Shown in pieces: positions 9,528-18,008 of a stretch of 64,000 nt of DNA (position 1 is its first letter; every line of letters starts with the position of its first letter). Made by a program: the position numbers and the translations under genes. Where the stretch lies: positions 62,001 through 126,000 of the forward strand of contig NZ_JAAZQK010000003.1 of the NCBI RefSeq assembly GCF_012275445.1. The letters are read 5' to 3'. Source of the stretch: Rhizobacter sp. SG703. Its GTDB lineage: Bacteria > Pseudomonadota > Gammaproteobacteria > Burkholderiales > Burkholderiaceae_C. A model generated the notes under the pieces. It was not told the DNA's origin. It ran no database searches and worked only from the letters and a program-made list of their open reading frames with translations.

Positions 9528-9688
9528 ACGGCGACGCCACGCCGCCGCACCGGCCGGTGGCGGACATCGCGTTCCGCGAAGCCACCGAGGTCGCGTCGAA
9601 CCGGTTCTACCAGCGCCACGGGTTCGTCCTGGTCGAGCAGGGCGAGTTCGACAACCACTACGTCCGCCACGCCAACGCCGCAGGCTGA
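9524..9688 (+). pseudogene. Truncated GNAT acetyltransferase (C-terminal remnant)
   Basis: A 54-codon frame with a GTG start overlapping the previous stop (GTGA) and an AGAGGAG ribosome binding site. Its second half, ASNRFYQRHGFVLVEQGEFD, is the typical last strand-helix-strand of GNAT acetyltransferases (N-x-F-Y-x-x-x-G-F). The acetyl-CoA binding motif (Q/R-x-x-G-x-G/A) and all N-terminal strands are absent. It is therefore best read as the 3' relic of a deleted GNAT gene that has been given a new translation start by fusion to the upstream gene's end. Confidence 0.6.
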
Positions 9689-9710
9689 GCCCGCCGCGCA
9701 GCCCCGCGCT

Positions 9711-10838
9711 TCAGTTCGCAGCGGGCCGGTGCCGCAGTTCCCGTCGGGTGCGGACCGCGGCGGCCAGGTCGCGAAGCAGGGGTTCCGTCTGCGTCCAGCC
9801 CAGGCAGGCATCGGTGATCGACACGCCCGGTCGGAGGTCGGCCTTGGTCTGGCCCTCCAGCAGGTCCTGCCGGCCCGGCTGCAGGTGGCTCTCGATCATC
9901 ACGCCGGTGATCCGCGCATCGCCGCCGGCGATCTGGCCGGCCACGTCGCGGCCGACGTCGATCTGGCGCTCGTACTTCTTGCTGGAGTTGGCGTGCGAGA
10001 AGTCGATCATGACCTGCTCGCGCAGCCCCGAGGCCGCGAGGCCTTCGCAGGCCGCGTTGACGGAGGCCGCGTCGTAGTTCGGGACCTTGCCGCCGCGCAG
10101 GATGACGTGGCAATCCTCGTTGCCGCGCGTCTCGAAGATCGCCGCCATGCCCATCTTGGTCATGCCCATGAACGCGTGCGCGGAACGCGCGGCCAGCACG
10201 GCGTCGCTCGCGACCTTGATCCCGCCGTCGGTTCCGTTCTTGAAGCCGACCGGGCACGACAGCCCCGACGCGAGCTGGCGGTGGCTCTGGCTCTCGGTGG
10301 TGCGCGCGCCGATGGCGCCCCAGGCGATCAGGTCGGAGATGTATTGCGGGGACAGCAGGTCCAGGAACTCGGTGCCGGCCGGCAGGCCCAGGCCGTTCAC
10401 GTCCAGCAGCAACTGGCGGGCGAGGCGCAGGCCCTCGTTCATGTGGAAACTGCCGTCCAGGCGCGGGTCGTTGATGTACCCCTTCCAGCCGACCGTGGTG
10501 CGCGGCTTCTCGAAGTAGACGCGCATGACGACAAGCAGGTCGCTGCGCAGTTCATCGCGGACGGCCGACAGCCGCCGGGCATAGTCCATCGCCTGGTCAT
10601 GGTCGTGGATCGAGCATGGGCCCACCACCACCAGCAACCGGTCGTCGCGGCCGTGCAGCACGTCGCCGATCTGCTGCCGCGCGCGGGCCACCACCTCCAG
10701 CGCCCGCTCCGGGGCCGGCTGCTCTTCCAGCAGCAACGCCGGGCTGATCAGGGCACGCACGGCGCCGATGCGGGTGTCGTCGGTGCGCGTGACGTCGACG
10801 ATCGAGGGTTCGTCGTTCCGGGCCGGTGCGGTGTTCAT
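9711..10838 (-). CDS. aroG: 3-deoxy-7-phosphoheptulonate (DAHP) synthase, class I
   Basis: A 375-residue cytoplasmic enzyme that condenses phosphoenolpyruvate and erythrose 4-phosphate, the first step of the shikimate pathway. Family motifs seen: VVGPCSIHDHDQA, MRVYFEKPRTTVGWKGYIND, IGARTTESQSHRQ, GFKNGTDG, VILRGGK, and MIDFSHANS. These belong to the AroF/AroG/AroH type; which amino acid inhibits it cannot be told from the sequence. The start ATG at 10838 gives a ~25-residue longer N-terminus than the E. coli enzymes. It is convergent with the GNAT remnant. Confidence 0.95.
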   Translation of the reverse strand: MNTAPARNDEPSIVDVTRTDDTRIGAVRALISPALLLEEQPAPERALEVVARARQQIGDVLHGRDDRLLVVVGPCSIHDHDQAMDYARRLSAVRDELRSDLLVVMRVYFEKPRTTVGWKGYINDPRLDGSFHMNEGLRLARQLLLDVNGLGLPAGTEFLDLLSPQYISDLIAWGAIGARTTESQSHRQLASGLSCPVGFKNGTDGGIKVASDAVLAARSAHAFMGMTKMGMAAIFETRGNEDCHVILRGGKVPNYDAASVNAACEGLAASGLREQVMIDFSHANSSKKYERQIDVGRDVAGQIAGGDARITGVMIESHLQPGRQDLLEGQTKADLRPGVSITDACLGWTQTEPLLRDLAAAVRTRRELRHRPAAN

Positions 10839-11081
10839 TCGTTCGAGGGTTCCGATGTCGATGCGCCGGCAGGGCGGCGAGAAGGGCGGCGAGAGCCTGG
10901 CGATCATTTCATGAAACCGCGTGTCCCGGGCGCTCACCGGCGGTGGGCGCTGCGCCGAGCATTGCTTCACGCATCCACCCTGTTCCTGCGCCTCGCAGTC
11001 CATCCGTCCGGTCCCGAACCGGCCGCGTTCGCTGCGTACCCTGCTGGGCTGCCATCGATGGCGGCGACGAAGGGAAACGCG

Positions 11082-12449
11082 ATGGTGGATGGCATGGACG
11101 ACGAAATCGCCGGCAGGGACTTGATGGGGCACCTGGGGCTGGACCGCCCCGCGCCCGGCGAATGCCGGATCAGCGAGTTCATGCTGGAAGGCGACATCCG
11201 CATGTTCCTCGAGGTCAGCGAGGACGGCCTGCTGACCATCGCCGCGGCGCTGCCGGGCGAGGTCACCGAGTACGACGACAGCCTGCTCGCGATGTCGCCG
11301 GCCGACGTGGTGCTCGGCGACGCGGCCGGCGGCGGTCCGCTGCACATCAGCGCCGATCTCGGCCACCTCACCGTCTGGGTCGACCACCTGCTGGAGACGG
11401 GCGACGATGCCCAGGTGCTGGCGCTGCTCGACAGCGTGGCGGCGCAGGCCACCGCGATGGCCGCGGCGCGCGCCTCCCACCAGCGCGGCGCGCCCGCGGC
11501 CACGCGCACGAAAGCGATCTCGCTCGCTAAACTGCGGCTCAACGAAGTCCGGAGGCGACGCTCGATGAACCAAGCCCTTTGCCGCGTGCTGTGGATCGAC
11601 GCCCAGCCGTCCGATGCCGACATCGCGTCGGCCGTGCTGCAAAGCCGGCTGGGGGCCGGTTTCGATGTCCGAACGGCCGCCGGCCTCGACTGCCAGGAGG
11701 CCCGCGAGGCCCATTCCGAGGTGATCGTGCTCGCGCTCGGCGCCGATGCGGCCGACGTGGTGCTGGGCTGGCCGGCGCTCGCGGTGGCCACGGCCGACGC
11801 GGCGCTGGTGGTGCTGGCGCCCGCGCTGGCCGACGAGCAGGCGCATCGCCTGGTCGAGGCGGGCGTGCAGGACATCGTGTTCCACGCCGACCTCGGCTCG
11901 CTCGCGCAGCGGCTGCGGCTGGCGGCCGCGCGCAAGGCCAGCGAGCGCGAGGCGCGCAAGGCCTACGCCACCGACCTGACGACCGGCCTGCCGAACCGCA
12001 TCCAGCTGATCGAGCACCTGAGCCAGGTGCTGGCGCTGCGCGAGCGCGAACCGGCGCCGGTCAGCCTGCTGGTGTTCCGCATGGACGGCTTCCAGGCCAT
12101 CGAGGCCGCGCACGGGCTGGAATCGGCCAACGTGGTGCGCCGCAAGGTCGCGGTGCGGCTGCGCGGCGGGGTGCGCGCCAGCGACGTGGTGGCATCGCTC
12201 GGCGCCGACGTGTTCGCGGTGCTGCTGCCGTCCACCGAATCGCCGGCCGATGCGCAGCGCGTCGTCGACAAGCTGGTGCGCGTGCTGCGCGATCCGTTCA
12301 ACGTGGCCGGCATCACGGTGGGCGTGAAGGCGCATGTCGGCGTCGCGCAGTTCCCGCAGGACGGGCAACAGCCCGACGACCTGCTGCGCCATGCGGCCGC
12401 CGCGGCGCTGGCGGGGGCCTACGGGCCGCAGGGCGCGGCGAACGACTGA
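11082..12449 (+). CDS. Chaperone-like domain fused to receiver-like and degenerate GGDEF domains
   Basis: A continuous 455-codon frame starting at ATG 11082 behind AGGGA. Residues ~5-130 are small, acidic and follow the helix-strand pattern of CesT/Tir-type type III chaperones (EGDIRMFLEVSEDGLLTIAAAL ... LHISADLGHLTVWVDHLL). After a basic linker, residues ~163-290 resemble a receiver domain starting RVLWIDAQPSDADI, but without a clear phospho-Asp pattern. Residues ~298-450 are a GGDEF domain that begins TDLTTGLPNR. Its active-site loop reads LGADVF (about residue 373) in place of GGDEF, so diguanylate cyclase activity is unlikely. A second good start exists at ATG 11565 with GGAGG upstream, in frame. 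The locus may therefore make the fusion, two proteins, or both. Confidence 0.7.
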   Translation: MVDGMDDEIAGRDLMGHLGLDRPAPGECRISEFMLEGDIRMFLEVSEDGLLTIAAALPGEVTEYDDSLLAMSPADVVLGDAAGGGPLHISADLGHLTVWVDHLLETGDDAQVLALLDSVAAQATAMAAARASHQRGAPAATRTKAISLAKLRLNEVRRRRSMNQALCRVLWIDAQPSDADIASAVLQSRLGAGFDVRTAAGLDCQEAREAHSEVIVLALGADAADVVLGWPALAVATADAALVVLAPALADEQAHRLVEAGVQDIVFHADLGSLAQRLRLAAARKASEREARKAYATDLTTGLPNRIQLIEHLSQVLALREREPAPVSLLVFRMDGFQAIEAAHGLESANVVRRKVAVRLRGGVRASDVVASLGADVFAVLLPSTESPADAQRVVDKLVRVLRDPFNVAGITVGVKAHVGVAQFPQDGQQPDDLLRHAAAAALAGAYGPQGAAND

Positions 12450-12466
12450 GCGAGCGGGCCCCAGTC

Positions 12467-13939
12467 CTATTTCTGGATGTCCCCCAGGCACAGGTACTTC
12501 ACCTCGACGTAGTCGTCGATGCCGTGGTGCGAGCCCTCGCGCCCGAGCCCCGATTGCTTCACGCCGCCGAACGGCACCTCGGCGGTCGAGATCAGCCCGG
12601 TGTTGATGCCAACCATGCCGTACTCCAGCGCCTCGCCGACGCGGAAGATGCGGCCGATGTCGCGGCTGTAGAAGTAGCTGGCGAGCCCGAATTCGGTGTC
12701 GTTCGCCATCGCGATCGCCTCGGCCTCGGTCTTGAAGCGGAACACCGGCGCCACCGGGCCGAACGTCTCCTCGCGCGCGCACAGCATCCCGGAGGTCGCG
12801 TTCGACAGCACCGTCGGCTCGAAGAAGCGGGTGCCGAAGCGGTGCCCGCCGGTCACCAGCGTCGCGCCCTTCGCGGTCGCATCGGCCACGTGCCGCTCGA
12901 TCTTCTCGATCGCCGCGTCGTCGATCATCGGCCCCTGCGTCACGCCGGCGTCGAAGCCGTTGCCGACCCGGATGGTCTTCGTCTTCTCGGCCAGCTTCGC
13001 GACGAACGCGTCGTACACGCCGTCCTGCACGATCAGCCGGTTCGCGCAGACGCAGGTCTGGCCGGCGTTGCGGTACTTGCTGGCCAGCGCGCCTTCGACC
13101 GCGCTGTCGAGGTCGGCATCGTCGAACACGATGAACGGCGCATTGCCGCCGAGCTCCAGCGACAGCTTCTTGATGGTGGGCGCGCACTGCTTCATCAGGA
13201 TGCGGCCGACCTCGGTCGAGCCGGTGAACGACAGGTGGCGCACCAGGTCGCTCTCGCACAGCACCTTGCCGACCGCGATCGACTGTTCGCCGTCGGAAGT
13301 GACGACGTTCAGCACGCCCGGCGGCATGCCGGCGCGCTGCGCCAGCTCGGCCACCGCCAGCGCCGACAGCGGCGTCTGCTCGGCCGGCTTGATCACCACC
13401 GGGCAGCCAGCGGCCAGCGCCGGCGCGACCTTGCGGGTGATCATCGCGATCGGGAAGTTCCACGGCGTGATCGCCGCGCAGACGCCGACCGGCTGCTTGA
13501 TCACCAGGTAGCGCTTGCCGTTGTCGGTGGTCGGCACGGTCTCGCCATAGACGCGGCGCGACTCCTCGGCGAACCACTCGATGAAGCTGGCGCCGTAGCC
13601 GACCTCGCCCTTCGCTTCGGCCAGCGGCTTTCCCTGCTCGGCGGTCATGATGCGCGCCAGGTCGTCGGCATTCGCCATCAGCAGCTGGAACCACTTCATC
13701 AGGATCGCCGCGCGCTCCTTGGCGGTCTTGCCGCGCCACGCCGGCCAGGCCTGGTTCGCGGCGGCCACCGCGGCCTGCGTCTCGGCGGCACCCAGGTTGG
13801 CCACATCGACCAGCTTCAGGCTGGTGGCCGGGTCGTTGACGTCGAAGCGAGCCTGGCCGGCGACCCATTCGCCGCCGATCAGCGCGTCGGTCTTCAACAG
13901 GCTCGCGTCCTTCAGGGTCGAAAGCGGGGAGGTGTCCAT
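12467..13939 (-). CDS. gabD: Succinate-semialdehyde dehydrogenase (NADP+)
   Basis: A 490-residue aldehyde dehydrogenase that oxidises succinate semialdehyde to succinate. Seen: the NAD(P) site TPWNFPIAMITRK, GSTEVGR, the general base Glu in LELGGNAPF (~262), the catalytic Cys in NAGQTCVCANR (~296), and the C-terminal PFGGVKQSGLGREGSHHGI, all typical of the GabD group. It is the last gene of the minus-strand transport/catabolism operon, 20 bp after the ureohydrolase gene. The start at 13939 was chosen over an upstream ATG because it gives the family length. Confidence 0.95.
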   Translation of the reverse strand: MDTSPLSTLKDASLLKTDALIGGEWVAGQARFDVNDPATSLKLVDVANLGAAETQAAVAAANQAWPAWRGKTAKERAAILMKWFQLLMANADDLARIMTAEQGKPLAEAKGEVGYGASFIEWFAEESRRVYGETVPTTDNGKRYLVIKQPVGVCAAITPWNFPIAMITRKVAPALAAGCPVVIKPAEQTPLSALAVAELAQRAGMPPGVLNVVTSDGEQSIAVGKVLCESDLVRHLSFTGSTEVGRILMKQCAPTIKKLSLELGGNAPFIVFDDADLDSAVEGALASKYRNAGQTCVCANRLIVQDGVYDAFVAKLAEKTKTIRVGNGFDAGVTQGPMIDDAAIEKIERHVADATAKGATLVTGGHRFGTRFFEPTVLSNATSGMLCAREETFGPVAPVFRFKTEAEAIAMANDTEFGLASYFYSRDIGRIFRVGEALEYGMVGINTGLISTAEVPFGGVKQSGLGREGSHHGIDDYVEVKYLCLGDIQK

Positions 13940-13959
13940 CGTGTCGGTTCCTTCAACGG

Positions 13960-14910
13960 TCAGCGGCGCGGCACGCCGGGCAGCACGCACAGCATTTCAT
14001 ACAGCAGGTTGGCGCCCAGCAACGCGGTGTTGCCGGACGGGTCGTAGGGTGGCGCGACCTCGACCAGGTCGCCGCCGATCACGTTCAGCCCGTGGCAGCC
14101 GCGGATGATCTCCAGCGCCTGCGGCACGCTCAGGCCGCCGACCTCGGGCGTGCCGGTGCCGCCGGCGAACGACGGGTCGATGCCGTCGATGTCGAAGCTG
14201 ATGTAGACCGGCTGCGCCGGCCCGATGCGTTCGCGCACCTCGGCCATCAACGGCGCGAGCGAGCGGTACCAGACCTCGTGCGCCTGCACGACGGTGAAGC
14301 CCTGGGCGCGCGGCCAGTCGAAATCGTCGGCCGCATAGCCGGTGCCGCGCAGGCCGATCTGCCAGACCTTGTCGCACTGCAGCAGGCCTTCTTCGACCGC
14401 CCGGCGGAACGGCGTGCCGTGGGCGACCCGCTCGCCGAACATCTCGTCGTTGACGTCGGCATGCGCGTCGACGTGCACCAGCGCGACCGGTCCGTGCCGG
14501 CGCGCGACCGCGCGCAGGATCGGCAGCGCGATGGTGTGGTCGCCGCCCAGCGTCAGCGGCTTGCAGCCGGCGGCCAGCACCTCGTCGTAGAACGCGGTGA
14601 TCAGCGGCAGGGACTTGTCCAGCGAGTAGGTGTTGACCGGCACGTCGCCGAGGTCCGCCACCTGCAGCGCATCGAAGGGCGCGGCCCCGGTCGCCATGTT
14701 GTACGGCCGCAGCAGGGCCGATTCGGCGCGGATCTGCCGCGGCCCGAAGCGGGCGCCGGCGCGGTTCGAGGTGCCGATGTCCAGCGGCACGCCGATGAAG
14801 GCCGCGTCCAGGCCCCGGGCCGAGCTGGCCGCCGGCAGCCGCATCATCGTCGCGAGACCGGCGAAGCGCGGCATCGCGTTGCCGCCCATCGGCTGGTTCA
14901 GCGCCGTCAT
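13960..14910 (-). CDS. Ureohydrolase, guanidinobutyrase or agmatinase
   Basis: A 316-residue arginase-family enzyme. The binuclear Mn ligands are visible: GGDHT, DAHADVND and DIDGIDPSFAGG. It hydrolyses a guanidino group to an amine and urea. Sequence alone does not separate agmatinase (SpeB) from guanidinobutyrase (GbuA). The operon supplies gabT and gabD but no enzyme to turn putrescine into GABA. A guanidinobutyrase, which yields GABA directly, is therefore the simpler fit. The start overlaps the preceding permease stop by four bases (ATGA). Confidence 0.88.
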   Translation of the reverse strand: MTALNQPMGGNAMPRFAGLATMMRLPAASSARGLDAAFIGVPLDIGTSNRAGARFGPRQIRAESALLRPYNMATGAAPFDALQVADLGDVPVNTYSLDKSLPLITAFYDEVLAAGCKPLTLGGDHTIALPILRAVARRHGPVALVHVDAHADVNDEMFGERVAHGTPFRRAVEEGLLQCDKVWQIGLRGTGYAADDFDWPRAQGFTVVQAHEVWYRSLAPLMAEVRERIGPAQPVYISFDIDGIDPSFAGGTGTPEVGGLSVPQALEIIRGCHGLNVIGGDLVEVAPPYDPSGNTALLGANLLYEMLCVLPGVPRR

Positions 14911-15728
14911 CGCTTGCGCCCCCGCAGCCACTCCAGCGCGAGCAGCAGCGCGGTGGTGAAGAGGATCAGCAGCGTCGCCACCGCGGCGATCGTCGGCGTG
15001 ATGTTCTCGCGGATGCCGGTGAACATCTGGCGCGGCAGCGTCACCTGCTCCGGGCCGGCGAGGAACAGTGTCACCACGACCTCGTCGAACGAGGTCGCGA
15101 AGGCGAACAGCGCTCCGGAGATCACGCCCGGCGCGATCACCGGCAGCGTGATGCGGAAGAAGGTACGCAGCGGGCTCTCGCCCAGGCTCAGGCTGGCGCG
15201 CACCAGGTTGTTGTTGAAGCCCTGCAGCGTGGCCAGCACGGTGGTCAGCACGAAGGGCGCGCCGAGCGCGGCATGCACGATGATCAGCGCGGTGTAGCTG
15301 TCGGCCAGGCCGGCCTGGGCGAAGAACAGGTAGGTGCTGACGCCGACCACGACGATCGGCACCACCATCGGCGCGATCAGCAGGCTCATCAGCAGGCCCT
15401 TGAACGGGAAGTCGGTGCGCGCGAGGCCGACCGCCGCCAGCGTGCCCAGCACGGTGGCGATCAGCGTGGCGGCCGGCGCGACGATGAAGCTGTTCTTCGC
15501 GGCGCGTGCCCATTCGGGCGAGGTGAACAGGTTCTGGTACCACTTCAGCGACCAGCCGGGGATCGGGTAGGCGAGGAAGGAGCTGTCGCTGAACGACAGC
15601 GGCATGATCACCAGGATCGGCAGCAGCAGGAAGGCCAGCACGCCGATGCAGGCGACGCGCACGGCCCACCAGCCGGCCTTGTCGAGCGGCGTGGCGTAGG
15701 CGGGGAACACAGGCAGGGCGAGCTTCAT
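14907..15728 (-). CDS. ABC transporter permease, PotC-like
   Basis: A 273-residue inner-membrane permease with about six hydrophobic segments. The EAA-type coupling loop is seen as RASLSLGESPLRTFFRITLPVIAPG around residue 185-210. It pairs with the PotB-like permease just upstream (four-base overlap) to form the channel of a polyamine/opine-type importer. The first segment follows a short N-terminal cytoplasmic stretch (AGWWAVRVACIGVLAFLLLP). Confidence 0.92.
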   Translation of the reverse strand: MKLALPVFPAYATPLDKAGWWAVRVACIGVLAFLLLPILVIMPLSFSDSSFLAYPIPGWSLKWYQNLFTSPEWARAAKNSFIVAPAATLIATVLGTLAAVGLARTDFPFKGLLMSLLIAPMVVPIVVVGVSTYLFFAQAGLADSYTALIIVHAALGAPFVLTTVLATLQGFNNNLVRASLSLGESPLRTFFRITLPVIAPGVISGALFAFATSFDEVVVTLFLAGPEQVTLPRQMFTGIRENITPTIAAVATLLILFTTALLLALEWLRGRKR

Positions 15729-16948
15729 CCCAGGCTCAATTCCGATTTGACGATGCGACGGTACACGGCATACAGAACCAGCGTTGCCGAGAGCAGCAAA
15801 GCCCCCAACCCGCAGGCCATGCCCCAATTGATGTTCACGTTGGTGTACTGGGCGATGTAGTAGCTCAGCATCTGGTCGTCCGCACCGCCCAGCAGGGCCG
15901 GCGTCACGTAGTAGCCGATCGACAGGATGAACACCAGCAGCGCGCCGGCGCCGACGCCGGGGAAGGTCTGCGGCACGTAGACGCGAAAGAAGGCGGCCAG
16001 CGGCGGGCTGCCCAGCGACACCGCGGCGCGCACGTAGGTGGCGGGCACGCTCTTCATCACGCTGTACAGCGGCAGGATCATGAAGGGCAGCAGGATGTGG
16101 GTCATCGCGATGACGACGCCCAGGCGATTGAACAGCAGCGGCAGCGGCTCGTCGACCAGGCCCAGGCCCATCAGGCTGCGGTTCACCAGGCCCTGCGACT
16201 GCAGCAGCACGATCCAGGCGGCGACGCGCACCAGGATCGAGGTCCAGAACGGCACCAGCACCAGGATCATCAGCACGTTGGCGCGGCGCGCCGGCAGCGT
16301 CGACAGCCACCAGGCGAGCGGATAGCCCAGCAGCAGGCAGCACAGCGTGACGACGGCGCTGATCGCGAAGGTGCGGCCCAGGATGCGGGCGAAGGCGCGC
16401 TGGTCCTCGGGCACGCGCTCGACCTGGCCGGCGGCGTCGCGGCGCAGGTCGACGGCGGCCAGCAGGTAGTCGGGCGTCCAGCGCGAGCCGTTCTTGGCGA
16501 TCGCCTGCCAGTAGCGCGGCTCGGCCCAGCGCTCGTCCAGCGCGAGCAGGCGGGCCCGGGCCGCGGCGGCATCGGTCGCGCCGTCCAGCGGCAGCGCGCG
16601 GTAGGTGCCCATCAGCAGCGAGCGGGCGCCGGCGGCGTCGGTGTTCAGCCGCCGCGCCACGGCGCCGGCGTCGGCGCTGTCGGGCAGGCTGCCGAGGTCG
16701 GCCAGCAGCGCGGCGAAGGCCTCGGGCGCCGGCACGCCCTGGCGGTCCCAGCCGCCCAGGGCGGCCACGGTGCGCGGCAGGGCGGTCGCGACCTCCGGGT
16801 TCTCGACCGCGCGCTTGAGCAGCGCGGCGATCGGCACCAGGAAGGTCAGCAGCAGGAACGCCAGCAGCGGCAGCGTGAGCGAGAACGCCCGCAGCTTGCG
16901 CCGCCGGTCGGCGCGCGCCAGTTGCCGGCCCAGCGCGCTGGTCGTCAC
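15725..16948 (-). CDS. ABC transporter permease, PotB-like, with large insertion
   Basis: A 407-residue permease starting at GTG 16948, which overlaps the binding-protein stop (GTGA). A first membrane segment (LTLPLLAFLLLTFLVPIAAL) is followed by ~125 hydrophilic residues (about 45-165, predicted periplasmic). The remaining segments and the EAA loop RAAVSLGSPPLAAFFRVYVPQ come after. Usual PotB proteins are about 280-310 residues, so the insertion accounts for the extra length. Similar long versions exist in some proteobacterial PotB-like permeases; the role of the insert is unknown, possibly docking with the binding protein. Confidence 0.9.
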   Translation of the reverse strand: MTTSALGRQLARADRRRKLRAFSLTLPLLAFLLLTFLVPIAALLKRAVENPEVATALPRTVAALGGWDRQGVPAPEAFAALLADLGSLPDSADAGAVARRLNTDAAGARSLLMGTYRALPLDGATDAAAARARLLALDERWAEPRYWQAIAKNGSRWTPDYLLAAVDLRRDAAGQVERVPEDQRAFARILGRTFAISAVVTLCCLLLGYPLAWWLSTLPARRANVLMILVLVPFWTSILVRVAAWIVLLQSQGLVNRSLMGLGLVDEPLPLLFNRLGVVIAMTHILLPFMILPLYSVMKSVPATYVRAAVSLGSPPLAAFFRVYVPQTFPGVGAGALLVFILSIGYYVTPALLGGADDQMLSYYIAQYTNVNINWGMACGLGALLLSATLVLYAVYRRIVKSELSLG

Positions 16949-17970
16949 TGGGCCGCCCACGAGGCGAAGCGCTTCTCCAGTTCCTCTCCCTGGTCGGCCC
17001 AGAACTTCAGGTTGAACTGCAGCGCATCCTTCGAGTTCGCCGGCGCGGTCGGCAGGTTGCCCAGCACCTTGGCATCCAGCTGGGCGAGGGCCTTGGTGTT
17101 GGTCGGGCCGTAGGCGATGTTCTTCGCGTACTCGGCCTGCGCCTGCGGCGTGCTCGCGAAGGCGATGAACTTCATCGCCGCGTCCTTGTTCGGCGTGCCC
17201 TTCGGGACCACCCAGTAGTCCAGGTCGTAGATGCCCCCGGTCCAGGTGATCTTCAGGTTCCTGCCTTCGCGGTTGGCGGCATCGATGCGGCCGTTGTAGA
17301 CCGTCGTCAGCGCCACGTCGCCGGCCACCAGGAACTGCGGCGGCTGCGCGCCGGCTTCCCACCACTGGATGCTCGGCTTCAGCTCGGTCAGCTTCTTGAA
17401 GGCACGCTCGGCGCCGTCCTTGGTCGCCAGCACCTTGTACACGTCGGCCGACTTGACGCCGTCGGCCATCAGCGCGAACTCGAGGTTGTAGCGCGCCCCC
17501 TTGCGCATGCCGCGCTTGCCCGGGAATTTCTTCAGGTCCCAGAAATCGGCCCAGCTGGCGGGCGTGCCCTTCAGCTTGTCGCCGTTGTAGGCCATCACCG
17601 TGGACCAGACGAAGATGCCGATGCCGCACTCGCTGACGGCCGCCGGCAGCAGGTCGGCCTTGCCGCCCAGCTTGCTGTAGTCGAGCTTCTCGAACAGCCC
17701 CTCGTCGCAGCCGCGCGCCACGTCGGGCGATTCGACCTCGACCACGTCCCAGCTCACCTTCTTCGTCTCGACCATGGCCTTGATCTTGGCCTGCTCGCCG
17801 TTGTATTCGACCGGCACGACCTTGGTGCCGGTCTTCTCGAAGGGCTCGTAGTAGGCCTTCTTCTGCGCATTCGCGTTCGCGCCGCCGAAGTTGACGACGG
17901 TGATCTGCTGCGCGAAGGCGGGCAGCGCCAGGCCGGCGGCCAGCGCGATGCTCAGGATGCTCTTCTTCAT
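16945..17970 (-). CDS. Periplasmic solute-binding protein, PotD/spermidine-putrescine type
   Basis: A 341-residue exported protein. The signal peptide MKKSILSIALAAGLALPAFA is cut before QQITVVNFGG. The mature protein has the PotD-type pattern: VNFGGANANAQKKAYYEPFE at the start, DVVEVESPDVARGCDEGL, the SWADFWDLKKFPGKRGMR segment, and YDLDYWVVPKGTPNK near the C-terminus. It should deliver ligand to the two permeases. The ligand is not certain: polyamine, GABA or guanidinobutyrate all fit the enzymes in the operon. Confidence 0.93.
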   Translation of the reverse strand: MKKSILSIALAAGLALPAFAQQITVVNFGGANANAQKKAYYEPFEKTGTKVVPVEYNGEQAKIKAMVETKKVSWDVVEVESPDVARGCDEGLFEKLDYSKLGGKADLLPAAVSECGIGIFVWSTVMAYNGDKLKGTPASWADFWDLKKFPGKRGMRKGARYNLEFALMADGVKSADVYKVLATKDGAERAFKKLTELKPSIQWWEAGAQPPQFLVAGDVALTTVYNGRIDAANREGRNLKITWTGGIYDLDYWVVPKGTPNKDAAMKFIAFASTPQAQAEYAKNIAYGPTNTKALAQLDAKVLGNLPTAPANSKDALQFNLKFWADQGEELEKRFASWAAQ

Positions 17971-18008
17971 GACGTGGGTCCTCTGGGGGTGGGGAGGTGG
18001 GAAGGGAA

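Noticed and set aside
11082-11564. Treating the chaperone-like segment as a separate gene with its own stop
   Set aside because: No stop codon exists before the receiver-like part; the frame is continuous, so a fusion is reported instead with the internal start noted.
9711-13868. Minus-strand frame of 1385 codons spanning aroG and gabD-side DNA
   Set aside because: It only becomes long because GC-rich DNA has few stops; its real content is the DAHP synthase at its end, and the rest is antisense to the fusion gene.
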